From: Flavobacterium profundi
Lineage (GTDB): Bacteria; Bacteroidota; Bacteroidia; Flavobacteriales; Flavobacteriaceae
Length of the DNA stretch: 64,000 bases
Assembly (NCBI RefSeq): GCF_006491645.1
Contig: NZ_VDCZ01000004.1
Location: forward strand, 124,001 to 188,000
Direction: 5' to 3'
In this document: positions 24,628-33,433 of the stretch, piece after piece
Layout: the number at the start of each line of letters is the position of its first letter
How positions within the stretch are numbered: position 1 is the first letter of the stretch
Translations under genes and position numbers: made by a program
The notes under the pieces: model-generated
Seen by the model: the letters and a program-made list of their open reading frames with translations, nothing else
Databases searched by the model: none
What the model was told of the DNA's origin: nothing

Positions 24628-26541
24628 TTAATTAACTTCTTCCTCTTTTAGGTTTAAATTAGGTTTTGTGTCTTGAACCGTTGTGGTTTCAGTGAATCTC
24701 TGATAAATAATATTCTCTATTTTTTTATATTCATCTTCTAAAGAGCCATTTAACATTCTGGTTTCCAAATCGGTTCTAGTAATTTCACCATTTACATATT
24801 TTTCAATCATTAAGGTAGCAATAGGACCGGCCCAACGATTCCCCCAATAGCCATTTTCAACAAAAACGGCAATTGCAATGGTGGGATTTTCTTTTGGTGC
24901 AAAAGCCACAAAAATAGAATGATCTTTCAATTGATACGTTTTACCCGCTACTCTAATTTTGTTTTCTGCAGTACCTGTTTTTCCGCAAATTTGCATGTCT
25001 TTTACTTTTAAACTAGCAGCAGTTCCTTTGTTGTATACATCTGCTAATCCTTCAATAACAGGTTCAAAATGTCTTGAATCTACAGTTGAAACATGTTTAG
25101 TAGTAAATTTTTTATCTAAGGATTGATCTTTAATCTTTTTAACAATATGAGGTGTGAAATAATATCCTTTGTTGGCAACAACTGCCATCATATTAGCTAA
25201 TTGAAGCGGAGTAGTTAATATTTCACCTTGACCAATACCATTTGAAATTATGGTAGAACCTCTCCAACCACCATTTGGGTATAATCTTTCATAGGTTTTT
25301 GAAGTGGGAATGTTCCCTTTTTTACCAATTGGCAAATCGGTTCCCATATAATTTCCTAACCCAAAACTTTTCACATGATTCGACCAAACATCTACTCCTT
25401 TAGAAGAGTTTTTAAATTTGTCAATGGTATTTCTGTAAACACTACAAAAATACGTGTTACAAGAATTGTAAATTCCATTGTTCAATTTGGATAATCCAGA
25501 ATCGTGGCATTTCATAAAACGACCTGCTCCATAGGAAAATCCGTGGTGACATACAAATCCTGTTTCAGGTGTAATCACTTCTTCTTGTAAACCAACCAAA
25601 CCCGTTAGAATTTTGAAAGGTGAACCCGGAGGATATTGTGCCAAAAGACCTCTGTCAAATAGAGGATTGGCAATGGAATCATGATACAAAGCTGTGTAGT
25701 TTTTTGATCGTTGTCTTCCAACTAATAAGCTGGGATCATAGGTTGGAGCAGAAACTAAAGCTAAAATTTCACCTGTTTTAGGTTCGATAGCTACAATACC
25801 ACCTCTTTTATTTATCATTAACTCTGTCCCATATTTTTGTAACTCATAATCAATGGTAAGTGTTAAATCTTTTCCTTGTTGGGAAAGGGTATCAAACTTA
25901 CCATCTTTGTAAGAACCAATCACTTTATTGTATTTGTCTCTCAATAGGTATTTTACTCCTTTTACACCTCTTAAAATATCTTCATATTCTTGTTCAACAC
26001 CTTGTTTACCAATTAAATCGCCACTATTATAATAGGGGTTCTTTTTGATAATAGCTTCATTTACTTGGGTGATAAAACCAAAAATATTAGCTCCAAAATC
26101 AACTTGGTAATCTCTTAATGCTCTCTTTTGCGTATAGAAACCTTCAAATTTTCTTTCCTTTTCTTGAAAAGCTGCATATTCTTTTTTATTCAATTGTGCT
26201 AAAAAAACAGAAGGTAACCTCGGACTGTATACGGTTGCTTTTCTGATTTTTTCTATCAATTCTTTTTTATCAATCTTTAATAAATTACAAAAATCTAAAG
26301 TGTCTAAGTTTTTTATTTCTCTGGGTATTACCATGATGTCATAAGAAGGTTGATTGGCAACCATTAGTTTTCCATTTCGATCATAGATGTAACCTCTTTC
26401 AGGAAAATCAAATACTTTTTTGATTGCATTATTTTCAGATTGAAGCTTTAAAGAATCATCCATTATTTGTAAATAGAAAATACGTGCAATTAATACAATT
26501 GCCGCAACTATTATGAGAGATGGTAAAACAATTTTTCTCAT
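24628..26541 (-). CDS. mrdA: Penicillin-binding protein 2 (elongation transpeptidase)
   Basis: A 637-residue class B penicillin-binding protein. One N-terminal membrane segment (IVLPSLIIVAAIVLIARIFYL) is followed by the pedestal (FPERGYIYDRNGKLMVANQPSYD) and the transpeptidase domain with the active Ser in PPGSPFKILTG (SxxK), the middle motif IYNSCNTYF (SxN) and KTGTAENK (KTG). It cross-links peptidoglycan with RodA during elongation. It overlaps mreD by 4 bases and adjoins rodA, so the five-gene cluster is one operon. Confidence 0.95.
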   Translation of the reverse strand: MRKIVLPSLIIVAAIVLIARIFYLQIMDDSLKLQSENNAIKKVFDFPERGYIYDRNGKLMVANQPSYDIMVIPREIKNLDTLDFCNLLKIDKKELIEKIRKATVYSPRLPSVFLAQLNKKEYAAFQEKERKFEGFYTQKRALRDYQVDFGANIFGFITQVNEAIIKKNPYYNSGDLIGKQGVEQEYEDILRGVKGVKYLLRDKYNKVIGSYKDGKFDTLSQQGKDLTLTIDYELQKYGTELMINKRGGIVAIEPKTGEILALVSAPTYDPSLLVGRQRSKNYTALYHDSIANPLFDRGLLAQYPPGSPFKILTGLVGLQEEVITPETGFVCHHGFSYGAGRFMKCHDSGLSKLNNGIYNSCNTYFCSVYRNTIDKFKNSSKGVDVWSNHVKSFGLGNYMGTDLPIGKKGNIPTSKTYERLYPNGGWRGSTIISNGIGQGEILTTPLQLANMMAVVANKGYYFTPHIVKKIKDQSLDKKFTTKHVSTVDSRHFEPVIEGLADVYNKGTAASLKVKDMQICGKTGTAENKIRVAGKTYQLKDHSIFVAFAPKENPTIAIAVFVENGYWGNRWAGPIATLMIEKYVNGEITRTDLETRMLNGSLEDEYKKIENIIYQRFTETTTVQDTKPNLNLKEEEVN

Positions 26542-27041
26542 CGCTTATTCGGTTTAATAAGATAAATAATCAGTAAACAAATAATAAATGAAAGTACCGT
26601 TGAGATTAAGGTGGAATATATTATTTCAAAGAATAAAGTCAAACTGAAATATTCAAAGAAAAACAATACAAAGTGGTGAATAAAAAGTGCTAATAACACA
26701 TAAGATACTCTCTCGGATGTAATTTTATCTGCTATTTTAACAGTTTGGTATTCATAACTAATTCCAAAGGAAAAACGAAATAAATTTGGTCTCACAAAGG
26801 CTAATACGGTACAAGCCATAGCATGAATTCCATGTGAATTACTAAACATATCTATCGTTAAACCAATAAAAAAACTGCTAATTAACAACGCGCTTTTATT
26901 CCCATTTACTGGAAATAATAAGATAAATAAAACATAAGGGTAAGGATTCGCAAACCCAAACATATTGATGTTGTTAAATAAAATTACTTGTAAAAGAACA
27001 AGTAATATAAAACGTATGATATTTAGGATGTTATTATTCAA
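26538..27041 (-). CDS. mreD: Rod-shape protein MreD
   Basis: A 167-residue, strongly hydrophobic protein with about five membrane segments (IIRFILLVLLQVILFNNINMFG at the start). Length, membrane pattern and position between mreC and mrdA, with 4-base overlaps at both ends, identify MreD, a membrane part of the elongation complex. Sequence alone is weakly conserved in this family. Confidence 0.88.
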   Translation of the reverse strand: MNNNILNIIRFILLVLLQVILFNNINMFGFANPYPYVLFILLFPVNGNKSALLISSFFIGLTIDMFSNSHGIHAMACTVLAFVRPNLFRFSFGISYEYQTVKIADKITSERVSYVLLALFIHHFVLFFFEYFSLTLFFEIIYSTLISTVLSFIICLLIIYLIKPNKR

Positions 27042-27868
27042 TTCGCTTCTCTAATGGTTTCTTTTTCTAACTCTTGTTTTTCTTCTTTGTATTCATTCCC
27101 AATTACATATACATAACCTAAAGCTGTCATGTCATTAAATAATCGCACGTTTATGGTGTAATAGTTGGTCTTCTTATCGATAAAAACCTTTTCAATTTTA
27201 CCAATTGGAATGTTTTCTGGGAAAATTTCTGAATCTGCTCCTGTTACAATCGAATCTCCTTTTTTTAAACTAGCCAAACGAGGTACATCGGTGAGTTGCA
27301 CATAACCCACATTTTTTCCGTCCCAATTTAAGGTTCCAAAATGAGTCGAATTTTTAATTTTAGCATTAATTTTTAATTCGGTATTTAATATGCTAATAAT
27401 AGTTGCATAATTCTTAGAAGTCTTTTCTATAATTCCTACTATACCTTTGTCATTTACAACACCCATACTCGGTTTAATGCTGTCTTTTGTTCCTGCATTA
27501 ATCGTTAAAAAATTTTGCCTAACATTATACGAGTTCTTAATCACTTTCGCTTTTGTTACTGTATAAAATAGCGCATCATTGAATTTTAACTTTTTCAAAT
27601 CTAAAACCGTATCTTTTTGATTGAATAAGATTTGTTTTAATCGTGCATTCTCTTCAGCAAGTAATTCATTTTTTTCTTTTAAGCTAAGATATTCGTTAAA
27701 CGAATTAATGTTTTCATATACTCCTCCTGTTATATTATTGGCGCTATTAATGTACTTACTTCTATGAAAGGAATGAGACTGAATAATGAGCGCAAATGAA
27801 ATACCCAAAAGCAGCAAAAACAGCAATCTATAGCTGTTTTTTATAAAAAAATAGAGTATTTGCTGCAT
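27038..27868 (-). CDS. mreC: Rod-shape protein MreC
   Basis: A 276-residue protein with a single N-terminal membrane segment (NSYRLLFLLLLGISFALII), a coiled coil (SLKEKNELLAEENARLKQIL) and the periplasmic beta-domains (NFLTINAGTKDSIKPSMGVVNDKGIVGII, then GDSIVTGADSEIFPENIPIGKI). MreC links MreB to PBP2. It follows mreB by 9 bases and overlaps mreD. Confidence 0.93.
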   Translation of the reverse strand: MQQILYFFIKNSYRLLFLLLLGISFALIIQSHSFHRSKYINSANNITGGVYENINSFNEYLSLKEKNELLAEENARLKQILFNQKDTVLDLKKLKFNDALFYTVTKAKVIKNSYNVRQNFLTINAGTKDSIKPSMGVVNDKGIVGIIEKTSKNYATIISILNTELKINAKIKNSTHFGTLNWDGKNVGYVQLTDVPRLASLKKGDSIVTGADSEIFPENIPIGKIEKVFIDKKTNYYTINVRLFNDMTALGYVYVIGNEYKEEKQELEKETIREAN

Positions 27869-27877
27869 GAATTATCT

Positions 27878-28906
27878 TTATTTTATAAGGATGCTTTTGT
27901 ATTTACCAAGATTTTTTAACGCTATTCCTGTTCCTCTTACAACTGCTCTTAATGGGTCTTCAGCGATGTAAACAGGTAAATCAGTTTTGATAGAGATTCT
28001 CTTATCAAGACCTCTTAACATAGAACCACCACCAGCTAAATAAATACCTGTGTTGTAAATATCAGCGGCTAATTCTGGAGGTGTTTGCGATAACGTTTCC
28101 ATAACGGCATCTTCAATTCGTTGTATCGATTTGTCCAATGCCTTTGCAATCTCTCTATAAGAAATGTCAACTTGCTTTGGTTTACCAGTTAATAAATCTC
28201 TACCTTGAACTTGCATTTCTTCTGGTGGACTGTCTAAATCTTCTGTAGCGGCACCAATTTGAATCTTAATTTTTTCAGCTGTAGTTTCACCCACAAATAA
28301 GTTGTGTTGTGTTCTCATATAATAGATGATGTCATTAGTAAATACATCACCTGCAATTTTTACAGATTTGTCACAAACAATACCACCCAACGCAATTACT
28401 GCAATTTCAGTTGTACCTCCACCAATATCTACAATCATATTCCCTTTTGGTTGCATGATATCAACTCCAATACCAATAGCAGCAGCCATAGGTTCATGAA
28501 TTAAATATACTTCTTTACCATTTACACGTTCCGCTGATTCTTTTACCGCACGCATCTCTACTTCCGTTATTCCAGAAGGAATACAAATTACCATTCGTAA
28601 AGCGGGTGTAAAAAGTTTCTTTTTTAATGCTGGAATGCTTTTAATTAGCATGCTAATCATTTTTTCTGAAGCATCAAAATCAGCAATAACTCCATCTTTT
28701 AAAGGTCTAATGGTTTTAATGTTTTCATGTGTTTTCCCTTGCATCATGTTGGCTTCTTTCCCGACGGCTATAATTTTACCACTAATACGATCCCGTGCAA
28801 CAATAGAAGGACTATCTATTACTACTTTGTCGTTGTGAATGATTAAGGTGTTTGCTGTACCAAGGTCAATTGCGATGTCCTCAGTCATGAAATCAAAAAA
28901 TCCCAT
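27878..28906 (-). CDS. mreB: Actin-like rod-shape protein MreB
   Basis: A 342-residue actin homologue: MGFFDFMTEDIAIDLGTANTL (phosphate 1), MIVDIGGGTTEIAVIALGG (phosphate 2), IYLAGGGSMLRGL (adenosine). MreB filaments guide elongation along the inner membrane. It is the first gene of the mreBCD-mrdA-rodA operon, with its own promoter element in the 58-base gap after purH. Confidence 0.97.
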   Translation of the reverse strand: MGFFDFMTEDIAIDLGTANTLIIHNDKVVIDSPSIVARDRISGKIIAVGKEANMMQGKTHENIKTIRPLKDGVIADFDASEKMISMLIKSIPALKKKLFTPALRMVICIPSGITEVEMRAVKESAERVNGKEVYLIHEPMAAAIGIGVDIMQPKGNMIVDIGGGTTEIAVIALGGIVCDKSVKIAGDVFTNDIIYYMRTQHNLFVGETTAEKIKIQIGAATEDLDSPPEEMQVQGRDLLTGKPKQVDISYREIAKALDKSIQRIEDAVMETLSQTPPELAADIYNTGIYLAGGGSMLRGLDKRISIKTDLPVYIAEDPLRAVVRGTGIALKNLGKYKSILIK

Positions 28907-28950
28907 ATGCTTTTTTAGGGGTTTATGTTAGTAAAAATATTCGTGTTTTA

Positions 28951-28958
28951 CAAATGTA
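28951..28958 (-). promoter_or_regulatory. Promoter -7 element of the mreB operon
   Basis: TACATTTG on the minus strand, 44 bases before the mreB ATG and just after the purH stop codon. It suggests that the cell-shape operon does not depend on purH transcription. Confidence 0.55.
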
Positions 28959-28964
28959 ATAAAA

Positions 28965-30491
28965 TTAATGTTTAAAATGACGTGTTCCCGTAAATACCAT
29001 AGACACATTATTTTCATTACAATAATTAATGCTCAATTCGTCTTTAATAGAACCTCCAGGTTGAATGACCGAAGTAATTCCTGCTTTATTTGCAATTTCT
29101 ACACAATCTGGAAAAGGAAAGAAAGCATCACTTGCCATCACCGCGCCAATTAAGTCAAATTCAAAAGAACGCGCTTTTTCAATCGCTTGTCTTAAGGCAT
29201 CTACTCGTGACGTTTGCCCTGTTCCTGAAGCACATAATTGTTTGTTTTTTGCTAAAACAATAGTGTTCGACTTTGTGTGTTTGCAAATTTTTGAAGCAAA
29301 AATTAAATCTTCAATTTCTTCTTCTGTCGGTTTTGAAGTAGTAACGTTTTTTAGTTGCTCTTTCGTATCTGTTAGGTTATCTTTATCTTGAACTAAGATG
29401 CCGTTTAAACAAGTACGTACTTGTTTTGTTGGCAATGCAACATCATTTATAACTAATAAAATTCTGTTTTTCTTTTCTTCTAATAAATCGATTGCATCTT
29501 TATCAAAAGCAGGAGCAATTACCACTTCGCAAAATAGGGAGTGAATTTCTTCTGCTGTAGCTAAATCAATTTTGCCGTTTGCAATTAAAACACCACCAAA
29601 AGCAGAGGTTGGATCACCAGCTAAAGCATCTAAATACGCTTCTTTCATGGTAGCTCTTGTCGCAATTCCACAAGCATTATTGTGTTTTAAAATTGCAAAG
29701 GTAGGGGCGTCATTTTTAAACTCATTCATTAAATTAACAGCCGCATCAACATCTAGTAAGTTGTTGTATGATAATTCTTTTCCGTTTAATTTGGTAAACA
29801 TTTTGTCAAACTCACCAAAGAAAAATCCTTTTTGATGTGGGTTTTCTCCGTAACGTAATGTTTCGCCTTCTGCCATACTTATTTTTAAGTAGGTTTCATC
29901 CGTGTTAAAATAATTAAAAATTGCAGTATCATAATTGGAAGAAACATGGAATGCTTTCGTTGCTAAGCTTCTTCTTTGTTCTATAGTTGTAGCTCCATTT
30001 TCATTCGTATAGAAATCTAAAAAAGGTTTGTATTCTTCCACAGAAGCTACAATAACGGTATCTTTAAAGTTTTTAGCTGCAGCTCGAATTAAAGAAATAC
30101 CACCAATATCTATTTTTTCAATGATATCGGCTTCATTTGCTCCAGAAGCCACTGTTTTTTCAAAAGGATATAAATCAACAATTACTAAATCGATTTGTGG
30201 AATGTTATATTCTTCCATTTGAGCAACATCTGAAGGGTTGTCTTGACGGTTTAAAATTCCTCCAAACACTTTAGGATGCAATGTTTTTACTCTGCCACCT
30301 AAAATAGAGGGATAATCGGTTATATTTTCAACAGCTACTACTGGAATTCCTAAATTGGTAATAAAAGTTTCTGTTCCTCCTGTAGAATAGATGGTTACTT
30401 GATTTTCATGAAGTGCTTTTACAATAGGCTCTAATCCTGTTTTGTCAAAGACTGAAATTAAGGCAGAAGTAATTTTTTTCGTTGTGCTCAT
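28965..30491 (-). CDS. purH: AICAR transformylase / IMP cyclohydrolase
   Basis: A 508-residue bifunctional enzyme for the last two steps of IMP synthesis. Residues 1-200 are the IMP cyclohydrolase (MGS-like fold; STGGTETFI, GRVKTLHPKVFGGIL). The rest is the transformylase, with LRYGENPHQKG, the catalytic Lys-His of ILKHNNACGIA and the ending SVIQPGGSIKDELSI. The length is normal. It is transcribed alone from a clear promoter and is followed by the mreB promoter. Confidence 0.97.
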   Translation of the reverse strand: MSTTKKITSALISVFDKTGLEPIVKALHENQVTIYSTGGTETFITNLGIPVVAVENITDYPSILGGRVKTLHPKVFGGILNRQDNPSDVAQMEEYNIPQIDLVIVDLYPFEKTVASGANEADIIEKIDIGGISLIRAAAKNFKDTVIVASVEEYKPFLDFYTNENGATTIEQRRSLATKAFHVSSNYDTAIFNYFNTDETYLKISMAEGETLRYGENPHQKGFFFGEFDKMFTKLNGKELSYNNLLDVDAAVNLMNEFKNDAPTFAILKHNNACGIATRATMKEAYLDALAGDPTSAFGGVLIANGKIDLATAEEIHSLFCEVVIAPAFDKDAIDLLEEKKNRILLVINDVALPTKQVRTCLNGILVQDKDNLTDTKEQLKNVTTSKPTEEEIEDLIFASKICKHTKSNTIVLAKNKQLCASGTGQTSRVDALRQAIEKARSFEFDLIGAVMASDAFFPFPDCVEIANKAGITSVIQPGGSIKDELSINYCNENNVSMVFTGTRHFKH

Positions 30492-30567
30492 AGTGTGTTG
30501 TGTTGTTGTTTAGTTCCAAAAAAGACATTTTTGTAATGTATTTTTTTTGGAGTAGTTTTTCGTTGTG

Positions 30568-30598
30568 CAAAAGTAGTTATACTTATTAAAACTTTCAA
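30568..30598 (-). promoter_or_regulatory. Promoter of purH
   Basis: On the minus strand a TTG (30596-30598) and TACTTTTG (30568-30575) are 20 bases apart, a full Bacteroidota promoter. The untranslated leader would be about 70 bases. Confidence 0.7.
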
Positions 30599-30657
30599 CA
30601 ATTATGAGCACAGAAAAGTACTTTTTTTGATAATTTTTATTTAAAAGTGAATATTAA

Positions 30658-30748
30658 AAAAACTCGAACTCAATTCTATTAAGGATTTGATTGCTTTTTC
30701 GTTTCACAATCTCTTCTAAACTTTTTATAACTGTGTGTTCGAGTTTTT
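30658..30748. repeat. 12-base inverted repeat with a 67-base spacer
   Basis: AAAAACTCGAAC (30658-30669) and its exact complement (30737-30748) flank 67 bases without a gene, in the gap between purH and the OmpA gene. It could fold into a long hairpin. A small RNA or a terminator for the OmpA gene are both possible; neither is shown. Confidence 0.5.
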
Positions 30749-30783
30749 GAAATACCTGAAATTGATAAAAAAGAGGGTAGTTG

Positions 30784-31803
30784 TTATCCTATTTTTCTCA
30801 ATTCAACTCGTCTATTTAAGGCTTTATTGTCTTCTGATGTGTTTTCTTGTAATGGTTTAGTGTCACCATAACCTTTACTTTGTAAACGCTCACTTGAAAT
30901 GCCTCTTTGTGTAAGGTAAGCGACAATACTTTTGGCTCTTGCTTCAGAAAGTTCAAAATTGTATTTTTTATCGCCACTATTGTCGGTGTGTCCTTCAATA
31001 CTTAATTTTAAACTTGGGTTTTCTTTTAATAATTTAAAAATTTCTTCTAGAGTTGGCTTAGCTTCTGGTTGTATGTCTGATTTATTGGTCTCATAATTAA
31101 TATATAAGGTTACTAATCCATTCTGTTCCAATGACAATTTCATTTCGTCAGCTTTAATGAGTTGAGAAGTAATAGCAACCGCTTTTGTTTTAATTATTGC
31201 CACATGTAAACTCGCATTGTCATCAGATTCATTTAATTGCAACCAAATATTTTGATTGTCTTGTCGAATGATATACGTCCATGTTTTGGCAAATCCTTGA
31301 AAACCATAGGCGTTAGATTTTATCCCATAATCAGAAATAGGATATTTTTCTTCATTTTGAGTGATTGCTTCTTGTGGTACTTTGCCTTCAAAAAGAGTTA
31401 CTGCACCAGCATCTTTAAAAATTTGATCTAAGTTTTTAAAGAGTTCAAGTCCAGAATAGGAATGGTCTTTGTCATTACTGATTCTTCCACAGAATAATTC
31501 ACCTTCTGGCATTTCAAATGAAGACCCAGTCCAAAAACGAATCGACTCGTAATTTCTCTTTTCTTCATGAGAATATTTGTATCCCGTTGGTAAACTAAAA
31601 AAAGGAATTTGGGTAATGGGAAATGTACTAATAGGGATTTGTGTTAAATCAAGTGTTTTGGAATTATTTTCATTTGAAGATTTTTGTTCTAATGTTTCCG
31701 TTGCCACTTCAATTTCACTATTGTTCTTGTTTTCTGGAGTAGTATCTTTTTTACATGAAAATAGAGATAAGCCTAGTATGGCTAATAAAAAAAATTTTTT
31801 CAT
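30784..31803 (-). CDS. OmpA-family lipoprotein
   Basis: A 339-residue lipoprotein (KKFFLLAILGLSLFSCKKD). Residues 60-220 form a conserved-looking domain that I cannot name (FSLPTGYKYSHEEKRNYESI). The C-terminal 110 residues are an OmpA/MotB peptidoglycan-binding domain with SIEGHTDNSGDKKYNFELSE, ARAKSIVAYL and LNRRVELRKIG. It probably tethers the outer membrane to peptidoglycan. It is a single gene with no operon partner. Confidence 0.87.
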   Translation of the reverse strand: MKKFFLLAILGLSLFSCKKDTTPENKNNSEIEVATETLEQKSSNENNSKTLDLTQIPISTFPITQIPFFSLPTGYKYSHEEKRNYESIRFWTGSSFEMPEGELFCGRISNDKDHSYSGLELFKNLDQIFKDAGAVTLFEGKVPQEAITQNEEKYPISDYGIKSNAYGFQGFAKTWTYIIRQDNQNIWLQLNESDDNASLHVAIIKTKAVAITSQLIKADEMKLSLEQNGLVTLYINYETNKSDIQPEAKPTLEEIFKLLKENPSLKLSIEGHTDNSGDKKYNFELSEARAKSIVAYLTQRGISSERLQSKGYGDTKPLQENTSEDNKALNRRVELRKIG

Positions 31804-32121
31804 AGTGTTTGTTTTTTGAATAGTTGTATTTTTAAATAAAGTTAAAACAAAAATAAATAAAGTTTCTAAAAATATATTAGTATTAAAATGAAATAGATGT
31901 TAAGTGCAAGGAATCGAGACCTTACAGTTATTTTATTAAAAAATATTTTTCAAATTCTATTTCTTCTATGCGTTTCACAAAAGTTATTACTCCATATCAA
32001 AGTCATATCAAAGCCGAGGTTATAGTAACTTAACCGTTAGTCAAGCTAAAGTGTATCTTTTTATATACTTTTTGTAACATTTTAAGGTTTCGGTCTACTA
32101 ATACTATAATTCAACTGTATT
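31804..32121. other. Intergenic region between the divergent OmpA and permease genes
   Basis: 318 bases without a gene. A -7 element for the OmpA gene (TATTTTTG, minus strand, 31848-31855) can be seen. No clear promoter for the permease was found. A short imperfect stem (GGTTA/TAACC near 32018-32036) is too weak to interpret. Confidence 0.5.
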
Positions 32122-33372
32122 ATGTTATTATATCTTCGATTACTTAAAGAAAGTTTAAGCTTTGCGCTCAATGCACTGCGAAATAACAAACTACGAACCT
32201 TGTTGTCTCTTTTGGGAGTTACTATAGGTATTTTTTCCATTATTGCAGTTCTTGCTGCAGTAGATTCTATGGATAAGAAAATCAAAGAAGATTTAAGTGA
32301 TATGGATTTAAATACCGTGTATTTAATTCGCTTTTCTTTCGGTCCTTCTGAAGTGCCAAGATGGAAGAGAGAACAGTTTCCAGATGTAACTTATGATGAA
32401 TATGAATACATTAGACGTTCAGTAAATCATGTGGATAAAATGTCTTTTAATGTTTTTACGCGAAATGAAAACATAAAGTATGACGATAAAACAGTTAATT
32501 CAATTCAGGTTACTCCTTGTACCAATGAATTAATTGATATTGAACCTATAAAAGTAGAAACAGGTCGTTTTTTCAATGAATCAGAATCGAATTCAGGTAC
32601 GCCTGTAATTGTTATTGGAAGCGAAGTGGCTAGCAGTCTATTTGGTAACAAGAATCCACTTGGTAAAAAGGTAAGATTGTATGGTCAGAAACTAACAGTA
32701 ATTGGAGTGCTTAAAAAACAAGGACAAGCTACTTTTGGTCAAAGCAATGATGTGTCTGTGTTTTTTCCAGTTAACTTTTTAAGAAGAATGTATGGTGATA
32801 ATAATAAGAGTTTAACTCCAGCTATATTAATTAAACCTGAAAAGGGAGTAGATATGGAAGAGTTTAAAGCAGAATTAGCTCAAAAACTGCGAGCTTACAG
32901 AAGTTTGAAGCCTGGTGAAATTAATAACTTTTTTATTAATGTGCTATCTGGTTTTACAGATTTCATTGATAATATCGTTGGACAAATGAATAAAATAGGT
33001 TGGGGAATCAGTTTGTTCTCTCTTTTAGTTGGAGGTTTTGGAATTGCTAATATTATGTTTGTTTCTGTAAAAGAGCGTACCAACTTAATTGGAATTCAAA
33101 AAGCCTTGGGAGCTAAGAATAAGTTTATTTTATTTCAGTTTTTATTTGAAGCTATTATTTTGTCTCTAATTGGAGGAATTGTAGGTATGCTACTCGTATG
33201 GTTGTGTGCAGTAGGATTAAGTGCTGCTCTGGATTTTGAGTTTGTTTTAAGTTCCCAAAATTTATTAATTGGGAGTGGTCTGGCCTCATTTATTGGTTTG
33301 ATTTCTGGAATTCTGCCTGCTATTTCAGCTGCAAAATTGGATCCAGTGGAAGCGATTAGAACAGGTCTCTAA
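32122..33372 (+). CDS. MacB/FtsX-type ABC transporter permease
   Basis: A 416-residue permease. One N-terminal membrane segment (NNKLRTLLSLLGVTIGIFSIIAVLAAV) is followed by a periplasmic MacB core domain (about residues 50-270; PVIVIGSEVASSLFG, NPLGKKVRLYGQKLTVIGVL) and three C-terminal helices of the FtsX fold (KERTNLIGIQKALGAKNKFIL, GILPAISAAKLDPVEAIR). Such permeases need an ATPase of the LolD/MacB kind, which is not adjacent. They export or transduce force on lipoproteins, peptides or drugs; which applies here is open. Confidence 0.9.
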   Translation: MLLYLRLLKESLSFALNALRNNKLRTLLSLLGVTIGIFSIIAVLAAVDSMDKKIKEDLSDMDLNTVYLIRFSFGPSEVPRWKREQFPDVTYDEYEYIRRSVNHVDKMSFNVFTRNENIKYDDKTVNSIQVTPCTNELIDIEPIKVETGRFFNESESNSGTPVIVIGSEVASSLFGNKNPLGKKVRLYGQKLTVIGVLKKQGQATFGQSNDVSVFFPVNFLRRMYGDNNKSLTPAILIKPEKGVDMEEFKAELAQKLRAYRSLKPGEINNFFINVLSGFTDFIDNIVGQMNKIGWGISLFSLLVGGFGIANIMFVSVKERTNLIGIQKALGAKNKFILFQFLFEAIILSLIGGIVGMLLVWLCAVGLSAALDFEFVLSSQNLLIGSGLASFIGLISGILPAISAAKLDPVEAIRTGL

Positions 33373-33398
33373 ATTAATTGTTAAATAGAGAATAGTAT

Positions 33399-33432
33399 AA
33401 AAAAAGCACTTGAATCTTCAAGTGCTTTTTTA
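33399..33432. terminator. Bidirectional terminator
   Basis: AAAAAGCACTTGAA (33401-33414) pairs with TTCAAGTGCTTTTT (33417-33430) around a two-base loop, between two convergent genes. Confidence 0.88.
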
Positions 33433-33433
33433 T

